Origin: Cichorium intybus
Taxonomy: Eukaryota; Streptophyta; Magnoliopsida; Asterales; Asteraceae
Assembly: GCA_023525715.1 (NCBI GenBank)
Contig: CM042013.1
Coordinates: forward strand, 78,450,994 to 78,514,993
Reading direction: 5' to 3'
Length of the DNA stretch: 64,000 nucleotides
Shown: in pieces, positions 22,504 to 35,087 of the stretch
Numbering within the stretch: position 1 is the stretch's first letter
Layout: the number at the start of each line of letters is the position of its first letter
The notes under the pieces: model-generated
Seen by the model: the letters and a program-made list of their open reading frames with translations, nothing else
Databases searched by the model: none
Told to the model about the DNA's origin: nothing
Translations under genes and position numbers: made by a program

Positions 22504-25500
22504 AGTTGGTATCAGAGCCATAGTTTAAGCGAATTAGGATTGGCTTGTTCCACTCCTAGGCTTAAACTCATGCTATAGAAATATTAGTTTATGAAAGTAT
22601 GCTATATGATATCTTAAATGATTAAGACATTATGCATTTTTAAAATATGTAGATATATAACACTAAGAAGTGTTAAGTTAACGTTTAGAATGAGCAAAAA
22701 TTTGACCGTTAGGAAAATTATGAGATATTTTCCGTAACTGTCTATATTTATTAAAGGCTATGTTATAAAGTAGAAATATTTTCAGTCATGTATTTATAAT
22801 GGTGCTATATGTTAAAGGAACCAGTATCCCATGGAACCTTGTGGTAACAACAGAATCAATATGTATAGGTGATTATGGTAATATGGGCCCGTATTATCAT
22901 AATCACAGGATATATGTATTGAGGCTGATGGAACCGCAAAGGAATTATGGTAATCTGGTGGGTAAGGTTTGAAGAAAGTAACAAGAAAAACATAGGAATT
23001 ATATGCCTATGTAATAACAACCAGTAAAAATTATGAGAAAATGCAGTGGATATATACCACTTAGTATGGTAAAGTAAAAGAAATAATGTGATAATTAATA
23101 TTTTTAGACAGATTGAAAGATATTAAAATATATGCCTTATGCCTGTTAAGGCGAGAGAAAGTATGAATAAGAATAATTTAAAGAGGAATTATGGGTATTG
23201 ATTACCTATATAGGAGTTGTAAGACTCTTACATGAAGAATGAAAAATTTAAGCAGAGTATATTGATAATACATAGAATTGTAAAAATAAAAGAATGGTAA
23301 AGAAGAGTTTACTGTTGACAAGTGGTGTGCTTTGGGCATAACCATTAAATGCATAATTTTATCTAAAAGTCGTGTGTATATTAAGAAGTAAGATATCGTT
23401 ACAGAACGATAAGAGTAAAACGATGAGAAAAGCTAAAAATAGAATATGCATGAAAGTGTCCAAAGATTTAACAACTGATCAAGTTATAAGTAAAATGCTA
23501 TAATGAGTAATAAAAATAAAGTAAAATACCCAAATGGGGGGAAAAGAATGATGCATAAGAAATTGTCAAAGATTATGATATTTAAAGTAAATTGCATTGT
23601 TGTAAACTGATTAAATGAACATGAAGTGAGAATTAAAGGTTGAATGCCTAAATAAATGTTAGGCAAGAAATAAAAGATGAAACAAATGATGAGGATAATC
23701 AGAAGAATATAATGAAAGACTTTAAAGAAAAGGATGATAAAATATTGGTTATGAGGAAATAAATTCCACAACCAAATGAATGAAATAAAAGAGGTAATAC
23801 CAGTAATGAAAGAGTATAATGATGTATGATAATGGAAGAAAAAATCAAAAGCATGTGAGCAAAATGACTAAAGGTCATAAATGATATGAAGTAAAGAACA
23901 AGAGTAAATGTTTAAATAAGTATTAGACAAAGAATCAAAGACAAGATAAGAACTAAAACAAATAGGCAGGAAGTTATTACTTCTAAATGGAAGTGATGAG
24001 TGAAAGTAATCAAAGCTTGTGAGAAATGGTCAGTACATGGCTTGTAGCCATGAAATACAAAGAAGTGTATGTATGTTTATATGTGTCTATAAATGTAAAA
24101 ACATGAGTAAGTTTTGGGATATATAAATATGATGTACACAAGTATAAAAGTGGTTATGAAATAAGTATTCTAATTAGAATACTATAAGGTATGAAGCAAA
24201 AGAGTAAAATAATGTATCGGGCATACTGCCTTGAAATACAAAAAGAATGAAAGATGACGAGAAAATAAATGGCAATTGTGTATCACCTAAAGATACATAA
24301 GAAGTAAGTTGTATATGAAATATATAATGTTGTAAAGAAATATATAATGTAAAGAAGTGGAGTTTAAACGAAAGAATAACATAATGTGTTAGGCATGTAG
24401 CCTATAACACATAATAGAAATGATAAAAGATGTAAAAGTAAAGAGTAACGAGAGGTAACGGTGATTGAGGGTTATGTCAAGAATTCGTCATGGAACGAAA
24501 ATGTTAAAAATACCTAGTTGGGTTCTTAAACCAAAAGAGAACCGAGTATAAATATATGTGTACATTATGCAATTAAGAACTTGTAAGAATATGTCAAGAA
24601 GTTAATGAATGTGGTTTATGAAACATAAATACACCACAAGATAATAATATTATGAAAAGTGTAGTAAGTATGGGAATGTAAATTATCGTATGTAACATGT
24701 ATGAAGTCCCATAAGTGAATTGAAGAAAAATAAATTTCGAATCAATCATGGTAAACAAGTTAGATACCATTAAGAAAGAGTAAACAGAAGATCAGGTGCT
24801 AAACTAAGCACTAATGTGAGAAATAGAATTGGAAAAGAAATACTAAAATATAAAGTATTAATATGAGAAGGATACGTGGAGTATCCAAAAAGGAAAAAAA
24901 AGTATACTTATAAAAGTATTATACAAAAATTGAAGAAATGAGAAAGACATGTTTATACGAATAAGTAATGAGTAATGAGACCGAAATCTCATAAAAGAAG
25001 ATGAAAGAAATATCTAAGTTGATTATATGTTGAATATGAAAGTAATACAAGTAAAGAATGATACCAGACAAATATTAGAGAAGGTAATACATATAATGTA
25101 CAAAAAATGAGTAAAAAGTATGTGAAAAATGATTTTCCTTAAAGGTGTGAATTGAGAAGGAAGTTGACTGAAATAATAGATCAACTTCAACAGTAAAACT
25201 GTACAAGTTTAAAAGGTTAAATATGGTGTATTATACATAGAAAGAAATTTAATGATGTTTAATTGTTAAAATAAAAAGCGGTATATCATTTCAACACTTT
25301 CAGAACGAGATAAGTAGATTCTCGTGAACAATATGATGATTCGACAAATTTTGTCCCAATCAGAAAAGTAAGAATGTGAAGTGTAAAAAGAAGGAGGAAA
25401 ATACATCCTTTATAAATAATAATGAGTCAGTAGTGGGTAATAGAGATAAAGAAGAATAAACTGAAGTTTATAAGATCTAAAAACAAATGTAAGAGAAATA

Positions 25501-26276
25501 CAGTGTTGTAAAACTTCTGAAAAGAAGAAATAACAGTGGATTCTCTATGAAGTAACGAATGAGTAAAGAAATAAGAGGAAAAGATGGGTGAAGATGAATA
25601 AGCAATATTAAATGAAGGTGAAAAGATTTCTTAAGTAAAATGTCCATTAAGGGACAAAATTTATACAAGGAAAAGATTTTGATGTCTTTATGAATTTGTA
25701 AAAATATGAAACATATATAATTATGTTTAAGGGTATTGGAATTTTTTCAAGTAAAGAATGTTGTGAGTATAATCTCACTTGTTTTAGTAAAGATATGAAA
25801 AGAATTATAAAGTAGATTGCTATTTATGATAAAAAGTATTGAGGTATGAAACTATTTTGTGAAAATAAGTTACTAAGAAATTGTATATAAATGAAATGAG
25901 GTAGAAAGGAAAATAACTAGAATGAAGAGTATGAAACATGAATGAACGACTAAAAGGTTGAGAAAACAGATAAAATGACCAAAATGATATTTTGGGTAAC
26001 TGGGAAGATATAAAGTTTTAAAGAGATTATGTTAATCCTCTATAAAGGATTGAAAGCAGGAACTGCTAAGAGCTGATTACAGAATCAAAAACAACCAAAG
26101 AAGAAAAGATTAAAAGATAAAATAATGAATAATATGATTATGTGTTGGCAAAAAGAAAGTATCTACTAGAAACCAACTTTGGTGGAGAACATTTGAAAAG
26201 GAGTGGGAAGTGATTTCCTTAATTTAGTAGTTGTGCAATGATTCCGAGGACGGAATCCCAATAAGGGGGAGGTAGT
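22504..26276 (+). mobile_element. Non-coding hairpin-and-linker interior of the LARD element
   Basis: The sense strand is A/G-rich with stops in all frames. It is punctuated by short perfect inverted repeats separated by purine-rich linkers. Examples (arms): 23134-23139/23147-23152, 23395-23400/23405-23410, 23646-23651/23659-23664, 24036-24041/24047-24052, 24164-24170/24177-24183, 24386-24394/24400-24410, 24870-24875/24881-24886, 25160-25167/25181-25188 and 26240-26246/26251-26257. Stems are 5-9 bp and loops mostly 3-9 nt. Some stem formation is expected by chance in AT-rich DNA, so enrichment needs a shuffle test. No protein is encoded. Confidence 0.8.
22869..22906 (+). other. Perfect GGGCCC-centred palindromic hairpin, LARD copy
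   Basis: 19 nt pair with 19 nt throughout if two G-U pairs are allowed (arms gtgattatggtaata and tattatcataatcac). The central six bases are GGGCCC, itself a palindrome. It lies about 350 nt after the primer site. All 38 nt are identical in element B at 54029-54066. Confidence 0.85.
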
Positions 26277-29200
26277 TGTAACGACCCAAATTTAATAATA
26301 TAAATATGTAAAACAAGGTGTGTATAATTTAAAGTTTTATGTATATTTTATGAGAAAGTATGTTGTAAGGGTAAATTAGTCATTTACCATGAGAAGGGTA
26401 ATTTGGTCATTTGACCATATACAAAAATTATTATAAAAGTATAATTCTAGTTGGACTAAAAATGTAAGAAATTATAGCTATATGTGGCCAAACTTAATAT
26501 TGGTGTCAAAAGTCTAAGGAATGAAAGTTCAGGGACTAAAACTGTAAATATGGAAAATATAAAATGAGAAAATATCTCATTAATGATCATAAATTCTGAA
26601 GAGAATTCTAGAGATAACGAGAGAGAGAGCTAAGGATCGGTTCTTGAAGATCTCAATGGGAATTGAAGATTTAAGTTTTCAATTCATAATTTCAAGCCAA
26701 AGAAGGTTAGTAATCTTGTTTTTAGGGTTGTTTAACCCATTTTTCTTGAATGAGTTACTGTAGCTTCGAGATTTCAGTGACTAGAGGAGAATTATCCTAT
26801 GATTCCTAGCTTTAACTTGTGTCTTAATCACTATCTCAACTAAATATACCCATTGAAAGTGTTAAGAATCAAGAAAATGAATTTTTGGCTCAAGAACCCT
26901 AGTTCACGGGTCCTTGTGATCAAAGATAGTTTTAATGATTTTATGAAGTTCAATAAACTATAAAAGATGGAAGAAATCAGTTGTAAGAGATAGTTTGAAG
27001 AAATTCAGTTTTTGGACCAAAAATGTCAAAAACCGGGATTTTGTGAGAATAAATCAAATTATGAGTTGGAACTGATTTCATATGATTCTAATGATTTTGT
27101 TAAGCCAAAAATGTCATAAGTGAGTAAGAAATCAGTTTCAAGCCTTAAATTTCCATAAAACAATTTTTGGTGAAAAATGGTGTTTTCGGAAGAATTTTCA
27201 AGATTTTAAAGAAAGTTTGATGATTTTGAAGTTTAAAACTAAGTGTAAGTTGGTATTTAGGGACTAGATATGACCCTAAACCAATTAAGTCAAGTATTAA
27301 GAACATATCTTAAAATCATCAAAGTATGTTGCTATTGTTGAAAATTTGAATTTTGTTCAAAAGCCTTGGAAATCAATTTTACATGATCAAATTAATTCTA
27401 AGGGGTTTTGATAAGTTCTATATGTAGTAATTGTTAAAATAAAGCAGTAGAAGTGATTATTTTCGAACAAATTCGGTTTTTGAATCAAAAATGCAAAAAC
27501 GGGAATGTTTGAAAAAATAATCAAAATCTATGATTTTTATGGTTAAAAACATGAAGTAAATGAATGGTTTTGGTCTTGGAACAAACCCTAGGGATTAAGA
27601 CGTGTATTAAGCACTTAATATGAGAAAATGGAAATTTGTAGCATAAAAATCGGGAGATTCTGGGCTGCTGCCCAGTAGACGCGGTGCGCCCCTTTTCTGG
27701 GCGCGATGCGCCCTGCGGCAGAGTGAAAATGCAGTTTTCTCAATTAGTCTCCTGCCAAGCCCAAATATATTTTGAGTTTTGGTCTTTTACTTGTCCGTTT
27801 GACCTCAAATTTTAATCATAGGTCTAATATGTTATGAAACTTCATGAAAAATTGTCGGAATCGAAATACGACCCCCCAGGGTACTGTAGCAAAATACGTA
27901 TAAAATAAAACTTAACTAAAGTTGGTCATTTAAAAGTTATAGACTTGTTATGACCCAAGATAGTATTATAAGGACTCTAATGAGTTATAGAATCAGTTAG
28001 CATTAATGTTAATGTATAACATGTTAAATATAGGTCCATGCCAAGTGACTAATGGATCAAAAGAGTATAAATACAAGGAACGTGTAGCCAATTTTCTAGC
28101 AATACGTGAGGTGAGTACATGCAGTATTTTTACCCATTCTGGGGTACATGGCAAGTAAGTATTTTCAAGATTTCTTATATAATTTCTATATGTGAAATTA
28201 TATGCAAGAGTATTATCTCTAACTCGTTTGTGAAAGTATGATGTTATATTTGAAGTTATGTTTTGGTCTATGAGTCAAATATGTGAAAGTATGTTTTGGT
28301 TTATGAATCAAATATGTGAAAGTATATTTTCAATACAAGTTGTATATATTTTCAAGTATGAAAGGGCGTATAGCCACAAGATGTTTGGAAAGTATGTTTT
28401 GGCATTAAGCCTAAAATGTTATAAAGATATGCTTTAAACATATGGTATATATGAAGCGAAAATTATGTATTTGGCATCTAGCCATAAAGACATAAAATGA
28501 TGTAGTGTGGCACCTAGCCACAAGTTATATGTATACGAGAAATATTCAAGCAAGCAGCAAGTATTTTGTATGACTGGTAATTGTAGCAAGCAGCGTTAGT
28601 AAGGGAACTATGTTCCAACCTACCCGGGTTAGGTAAGGGGTCTACCGGGGACAAGCCCCATCGCGAAGTAGATCGCCTCAGCACTTCTATGGTGAGGATT
28701 GATCCGTTCTTTCTAGCCATAGAGACTTGGGGTATCACTTATAGTGATTAAAGCCCTAAGTATAAAAATCCAGCAAGCTTATAAAACCAGTCAAAGAAAG
28801 TAAGAAAGATGTTATTTTTGTAAAGTATGTCATAAAATGATTTTGAGAAGTAAAGCATTATAGTATGTTGCTATTATAAAGTTTTGAAAGAAGATATTTT
28901 TGCAAAGCATGATATGGAATGATTTTGAAAAGTAATGAGCTATGGTATGATATTATTATAAAGGTTTGAAAGATGTGTTATGTTATAAGTTTTATAAAAG
29001 AAGTTAAAGGTTTGAGTCTAAAACTCATGTAACTCACGAGACAATTTTTGTCTTACGTATTATTTGTTTTGCCATGTATTCCAGGTCACATAAGTTGCTA
29101 TCAATGGGATGAAGTTTAGCTGGGGTGGAGCCTAAGTTAGCTCCTAATTTGGAAACAAGGTTTAATCCTCTTCTTGCTTACTATGGTTAGATTTGGTATA

Positions 29201-29321
29201 GATTTGTAACACCCACAGTTTTAAAAATGTAAATAATCGGTTTTGATAAACCGTATTTTTGTATTCATGTATTTATACGAAAAACCATAGTATTTGAAAA
29301 TAGTAGAAATGGGGTGTCACA
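26277..29321 (+). repeat. 3' LTR of the LARD element
   Basis: Same ends and inner landmarks as 19457-22503. Target copy tttac follows at 29322. Confidence 0.95.
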
Positions 29322-31676
29322 TTTACAGGCCTCTTATCCTACACAAAAAAACAACTTTGGCCAAAACATTTCACTGCCCGAGCACATGCATCAAAACCAA
29401 AATGCCTTTTCCAATGTGCAGAATGCTTTCGTCAGCAATGTTTCACCTTCTTCAGAAACTGAAGATGATGCTGAGTATGGTCAACTTCTTGCTTTGCTAA
29501 GCAATTTCAATCCGAATTTCAAGAAGTTTGTCAAGAAACCATCAGGAAATTCTCGATCTCAAAGTTATCAACAGCCACAACACTTCAATCAAAACTCTGG
29601 AAATCTCCAAGGAGGAAATCAACCGCCAAAACCCTCCAACTCATTCCAGTCTGACGACAAGATCTTAAAAACAGAAGAGATCAGATGTCACAAGTGTCAA
29701 GGACTGAACCATTATGCAAAAGACTGCAAGTCCAAGGAAAAGAAGGTCAAGGACACTGCCTACTACTTGAACAAAGCAGCTATGGTGGAAAGTCAGTCCA
29801 AGGACAAAGCGCTAATGGTTATGGATGCCCCTGGAGTCGAGATATGGCCTTCTGATGATGAAACCGACGCTACAGAAGAAGGCGATGCTCAAACCTATTT
29901 CTGTTTTATGGCGGACGACACGGCATCTCCTCTACACAGGCTTGTAGTGGAAAAGGTCCGTGAAATGCTTTATGACTCTTATTTAACAGTTGAGCCTTTC
30001 CAACCATTCATCGATGAGATTCAAAACATGATAATATATCACACCGATGAATGTAGTCAAGTTTGTGGTGCTCTTACTGTTTACAAGTCTGAACTACAAA
30101 CTTGTCAGTACAGAAGTGAGGAACATAAGAGAACCATTACCAAGTTGGAAAGAGAATTAAATATCAAAACTAAAGAACATACGGTTGCCTCTGAGCAATA
30201 TCGAATTGCGTTGCAACAACGTGATTCCATTGCTACACACAATTGGGATATGTATGCTCTTCTTGAGAAATACAACCGTCCACAGGCCTTTCATGCTGAG
30301 AACTATGAGCAAATTAATTCTGGTCTTAAGCGTGAATGGACTAGGTATGGTCTTGGTTTTGATAACATGGTCAAAACCTTTAAAGAACTATCGACTGACC
30401 TAGACTGTTCTGGTGATGATCTGTTCTCATCGACCAATGAATGTGATGACGAGGAACTCGTTGTTGAGTGTAATCAAAGTGTTTCACTCAATAACCCTTC
30501 AATTCAACAGTCTGTGCAAATTCCAGTCTCTAGTAGCGATAATACTCCATCAAGTCAAAGTACTTCATATCGCATGACACTAGATGATTGTGTTGACCAT
30601 GTCCCAACTAATACAACATCAGTAGATGCAGTCTATGTTTTGGAACCTTAAACATTTCCTTCTCTTGAAGAATCTGTTCCAGTTACCAAAGATGTTGGTC
30701 AAAAATACTCTAAGAAACAACAGTTAAGTCATGATCCAATTCCTCTAGCAGTTGAAAATCAACCAATTTCAAACAAAAACATTTCTTTGTTGGTCAACTC
30801 TGGAAAATCGATCATTCCCTACTATCCTCAAACATTCACACCAAATGTTGTTTCTGCCCCGAGTGATAAGGGAAAGGACAAATTACCTGGTCAAGAACCC
30901 GTCATTGAAATCAAACCAACTGAACTCAAATCAAATGAAATCAAATCCATTTCACCAAATCTTGTTGAGTCAAAACCAGTTGAAACAAAACTCGTAGTAT
31001 CCAAGGAGGTTGGATCTACTTCTACCAAACAATCAATTTTTGAGAAGAGTAATAAAAAGAAAAGCAAAACGAAAGCGAACTCTGGTCAGACTAAACCTTC
31101 TAGTCCCACCAAAGTTCAGTCTCAGAAAATCAAACAAAACAACCCTTCCGGTCCCAAAATTCAACAAAGCTTTTACACTCCAGGACCCGGAATGCTTGGA
31201 CCTCATTCGGTTCATAATTTTCAACCAAATTCTTTTGCTTACCAAAATGGATCTTTTCCAATCAACCAAATCTTCCATCCATTTTGCAGCACAAATCCAA
31301 CTTTCAATGGAAGCCACATGTTTGGGGGAAACCCACCTTTTATAAATTTTAATCATTTTTGGGAAAACTCTCAGCTTCCTATGATTAATTCTGTGAGTGT
31401 TCCCACAAGTTTTGGATTTCCTACTACTGGTAGCTATCCTCAATTTGTTTACACTCCAAATCAATCATTCCATGTACCTCCTGGCTCTCCAAAGAAACTT
31501 TCCAAAAACAAAAACATTTCAAAATCAGCTCAAAAGAAAAGGAAATCGGTTGCAAGTCCTAAACAAGAAACTCCAAAAATAGTTAAGAATGAAAAATCTG
31601 TTAATGACCAATCCAAACAATATGTTTCTACTAACTCTTCAGGACCAAACAAGTTTGGGTACCTAAACCTCTTCTC

Positions 31677-34600
31677 TAAACATTTCAGGCATTTAGTGCT
31701 GGAGCGTCACATGATGAGACATGGTATATTGATAGCGGATGCTCCAAGCACATGACTGGACACAAGGGCTATCTTCGAGATTTCAAGGAATACACAGCCA
31801 ATCCAAGCCAATATGTTACATTCGGGAATAATATGCGAGGAAAGGTCATGGGCCATGGAAACATCACCAACGGAAACTTTACAGTAAAGCGTGTCGCTTA
31901 TGTTGATGGTCTTAAGCATAACTTGATCAGTGTCGCACAACTTTGTGACAATGATCATCAAGTTTTGTTTACGAAGTTTCAGAGCTTGATTATGGATGCA
32001 AAGAGCAATGTTCTTGTTGAATCTAAGCGCGACGGGAACATGTATCCATTAGATATCGTCCTAATTGAAGGAGCGCCATACATTTGCCTTCTTTCCAAGG
32101 CATCTTCTGATATTAGTTGGTTATGGCATCAGAGGCTCTCTCATCTCAATTTTGGGTATATCAACAAGCTCATTGGCAAAGACCTCGTCAAGGGACTTCC
32201 ATTGTTAAATCTTGACAATGATACTCTTTGTGTCGCGTGTGAAAAAGGAAAGCTTGCTAAAGTCTCGCACAAAAGTATTCCAGAGATCAAATCAACTCAA
32301 CCTCTCCAGCTTCTTCATGTTGATCTCTGTGGTCCCTCTACTGTTCCAAGTATGAGCGGCAAGAGATACATTCTGGTCATAGTCGACGACTATACGAGGT
32401 TCACCTGGGTGTATTTTCTTCGTCAGAAGTCTGAAACAGCCATGGAACTCATCAACTTCATCAAATATATTGAGGTCCGCACTGGCAAAATCGTCAGGGC
32501 AATTCGCAGTGATAATGGAGGAGAATTCAAGAACAATCTGTTTGATGATTATCTCATTTCTCGAGGTATTGATCACAACTTCTCTGCTCCTTATACACCT
32601 CAACAAAATGGCGTTGTTGAAAGACGGAATAGAACACTTTGCGAAGCCGCACGTTCTATGCTCATATTTGCGAATCTTCCATAATACTTTTGGGCTGAAG
32701 CTACTGCAACTGCTTGTTTCACCCAGAACCGTTCTTTAATCAACTCCAGATTAAATGTTACTCCTTATGAAGCAATGAACAAACGGGAGCCTAATGTAAA
32801 GTTCTTTCACATTTTTGGTTGTCGCTGCTTTATAAAGAACAATAAGGATCATTTGAGCAAGTTCGAGCCACGATCTGATGAAGGAATCTTTCTCGGTTAT
32901 TCATTCAATTCGGTTGCCTATCGTGTGCTAAACAAGCGAACTCGTATCATTGAAGAAACATGTGATGTTCATTTTGATGAATATTACATTAGGAAGTTGG
33001 ATTTTGAGCGCTTTAACTCTCAAATGGTTAAGCCTTATAATCATCCTATCGTCACCAAGCCTCCAGTGATAAACTTTGAAGTTGACTTTGATTTCCTATT
33101 TCCTCAACCAGATACAGCTCTCGATTCGGAACAATTTCTTTACCCTTCTAATCCTGAAACCCAACAATCTTCTCAACCTAGCTGTTCTACCTCTTCCTCT
33201 CAAGAACCTCAAGTTACATTAACACCAACTGGAACCCCAAACCCTGTCAATCCCAATGCTCCAGTTGAGGGGGAACCATCCGCTCATGGTTCCATCCCAC
33301 ACAATTCACCTCAAGTTGATCTTTTTGATGTACCTATCAATGCAACTTTCGAGGGGGAACCCATGTTCCCAGATGGCAATGAGTCATCTCAGTTTGAAAC
33401 ATCCATACCCGTTCCTGAAGACACCCGTCTCACTAAATGGACCAGGAGTCATCCTCCCGATCAAGTCATTGGTGATCCTTCTTCTGGTGTCCAAACTCGT
33501 TCTGCTACTCAAAATGAATGTCTTTATGCTAGTTTTCTCTCCTCAACTGAACCGAAAAATATCAAGGAAGCTCTAGAAGATCCTGACTGGGTGAAAGCTA
33601 TGCAGGAAGAATTAGCCGAGTTTGAAAGGAACAATGTCTGGGACTTAGTACCAACTCCCGAAGGTGTCTCGGTAGTAGGATCCAGATGGGTATATCGAAA
33701 CAAGACTGACGATCAAGGAGTCATTGTAAGAAACAAGGCCAGATTAGTAGTCAAAGGATACTCTCAACAGGAAGGAATCGACTACGATGAAACTTTTGCT
33801 CCTGTAGCGAGAATTGAAGCCATTCGAATTTTTCTTGCCTATGCTGCTCATAAGAATTTCAAGGTCTACCAAATGGACGTTCAATGTGCATTCTTGAATG
33901 GTGAAATCGACCGAGATGTTTATGTGCAACAACCTCCAGGATTCGAAGACTCTCGTTTTCCTACCCACTGCTTTAAACTTCAGAAGGCAGTCTACGGCCT
34001 CAAGCAAGCTCCTAGAGCGTGGTATTCTACTCTGTCCAAGTTTCTTGAAGAATCCAATTTCTCCAGAGGAACCATTGATCCGACGTTGTTCCGTAAAGTT
34101 CATAATAAGCATCTTATTGTTGTCCAAATCTATGTCGATGATATTATTTTTGGGTCAACGAGTGAAGATCTCAGCACTACCTTTGCGAATCTGATGAAAA
34201 GCAAATTCAAGATGAGTATGATGGGTGAATTGAAATTTTTTCTTGGTTTGCAGGTTAATCAGATCTCTACCGGTATTTTCATTCATCAAGAAAAGTATAT
34301 CAAATCTTTGTTGAAGAAATACTCCATGGAGAATGCATCAGTGGCTAAGACTCCAATGTCCACATCCTTCAAACTCGATTCCGATCTTTCTGGGAAATCA
34401 GTAGATCAGAAAACTTATCGTGGAATGATTGGTTCACTCTTATACTTAACTTCTTCCAGACCTGATATAATGTTTGCTACCTGTTTATGTGCTAGGTACC
34501 AGGCCAATCCCAAGGAATCTCATTTGCTGGCCGTTAAAAGGATTTTTAAATACCTAAGAGGTACCGCATCTCTCGGTATTTGGTATCCTGCTAAAGGCTC

Positions 34601-35087
34601 TTTCATGCTTCAAGCGTTTACAGACTCCGACTATGGTGGTTGTAAGCTCGATCGCAAGAGTACCTCGGGAAGTTGCCAATTTCTTGGCGGTAAACTCGTT
34701 AGCTGGACTTCAAAGAAGCAATCCTGTGTGTCAACCTCTACGGCAGAAGCTGAATATGTTGCTGCTGCTAGTTGTTGCTCACAAGTTCTATGGATGGAAA
34801 CTCAACTCAAAGACTACGGATTTAAAATGCAACAAGTTCCGATCTACTGTGATTCCAAGAGTGCAATTGCTATATCTCACAACCCCGTAAATCATTCGAT
34901 GACCAAGCATATCGACATCCGATATCACTTCCTCAAAGACAACATTCAAAAGGGTCACATTGAATTACATTTTGTTCCTACTGAGGAACAGGTTGCAGAT
35001 ATTTTTACCAAGCCCTTGGACGAAAATAAATTTCTACATTTTCTAGGTCGCCTTGGCATGTTGAATCCTGACCGTCTTGATATCTAA
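31677..35087 (+). pseudogene. Copia pol: protease, integrase, RT, RNase H
   Basis: The pol frame is open from just after a TAA at 31677-31679; a one-base shift near 31650 separates it from the gag frame. Protease active site WYIDSGCSKHM is near 31722. The GAG-pre-integrase zinc finger (H-x4-H ... CVACEKGKLAK) spans about 32124-32260. Integrase core residues are in LHVDLCG (about 32320), RSDNGGEF (about 32505) and VVERRN (about 32615). A TAA at 32682 truncates the frame just after the core. RT has [11 protein letters not shown] and YVDDIIFGS (about 34130). RNase H has FTDSDYGG (about 34617) and STAEAEYVA. The natural stop is 35085-35087. Catalytic residues are intact, so the lesions are recent. 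Two stops plus a shift make it non-functional unless read through. Confidence 0.94.

Larger units (their letters stand above)
19457..29321 (+). mobile_element. Non-autonomous gypsy element (LARD) inserted in copia gag
   Basis: LTRs at 19457-22503 (3047 bp) and 26277-29321 (3045 bp) differ by roughly 18 substitutions plus small indels by eye. The target duplication tttac (19452-19456 and 29322-29326) is perfect. The primer site TGGTATCAGAGCC is at 22507-22519. The purine tract ataaggggga then ggtagt (26261-26276) abuts the 3' LTR. The 3.8-kb interior (22504-26276) has no sense-strand coding frame. LTR start, palindrome, hairpin before the purine tract and the purine tract itself closely resemble coding chromovirus B (51370-61235), so B-like elements are the probable source of its proteins. 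Confidence 0.95.
18385..30651 (+). pseudogene. Copia gag, split by a 9.9-kb gypsy insertion
   Basis: It starts at the ATG at 18385 (MANFTPNQNL). A TGA at 18508-18510 lies in the conserved N-terminal Gag region, where an Arg codon would be expected. The N-terminal block includes a UBN2-type Gag domain (WKALKRQFEGTAKILASRKK), then a long Asn/Gln/Pro-rich stretch. At 19456 the gypsy element enters; coding resumes in the same frame at 29327 once the element and one target copy are removed. The 3' part has a CCHC zinc knuckle (CHKCQGLNHYAKDC, near 29688) and a coiled coil. A TAA at 30649 interrupts the frame, which continues open to about 31640, typical of SIRE Gag-Pol. Three lesions (two stops and an insertion) destroy it. 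Confidence 0.9.

Noticed and set aside
22507..22519. tRNA-like sequence TGGTATCAGAGCC
   Set aside because: It is the primer binding site complementary to tRNA-Met, not a tRNA gene. The same holds at 2902, 17817 and 53806.
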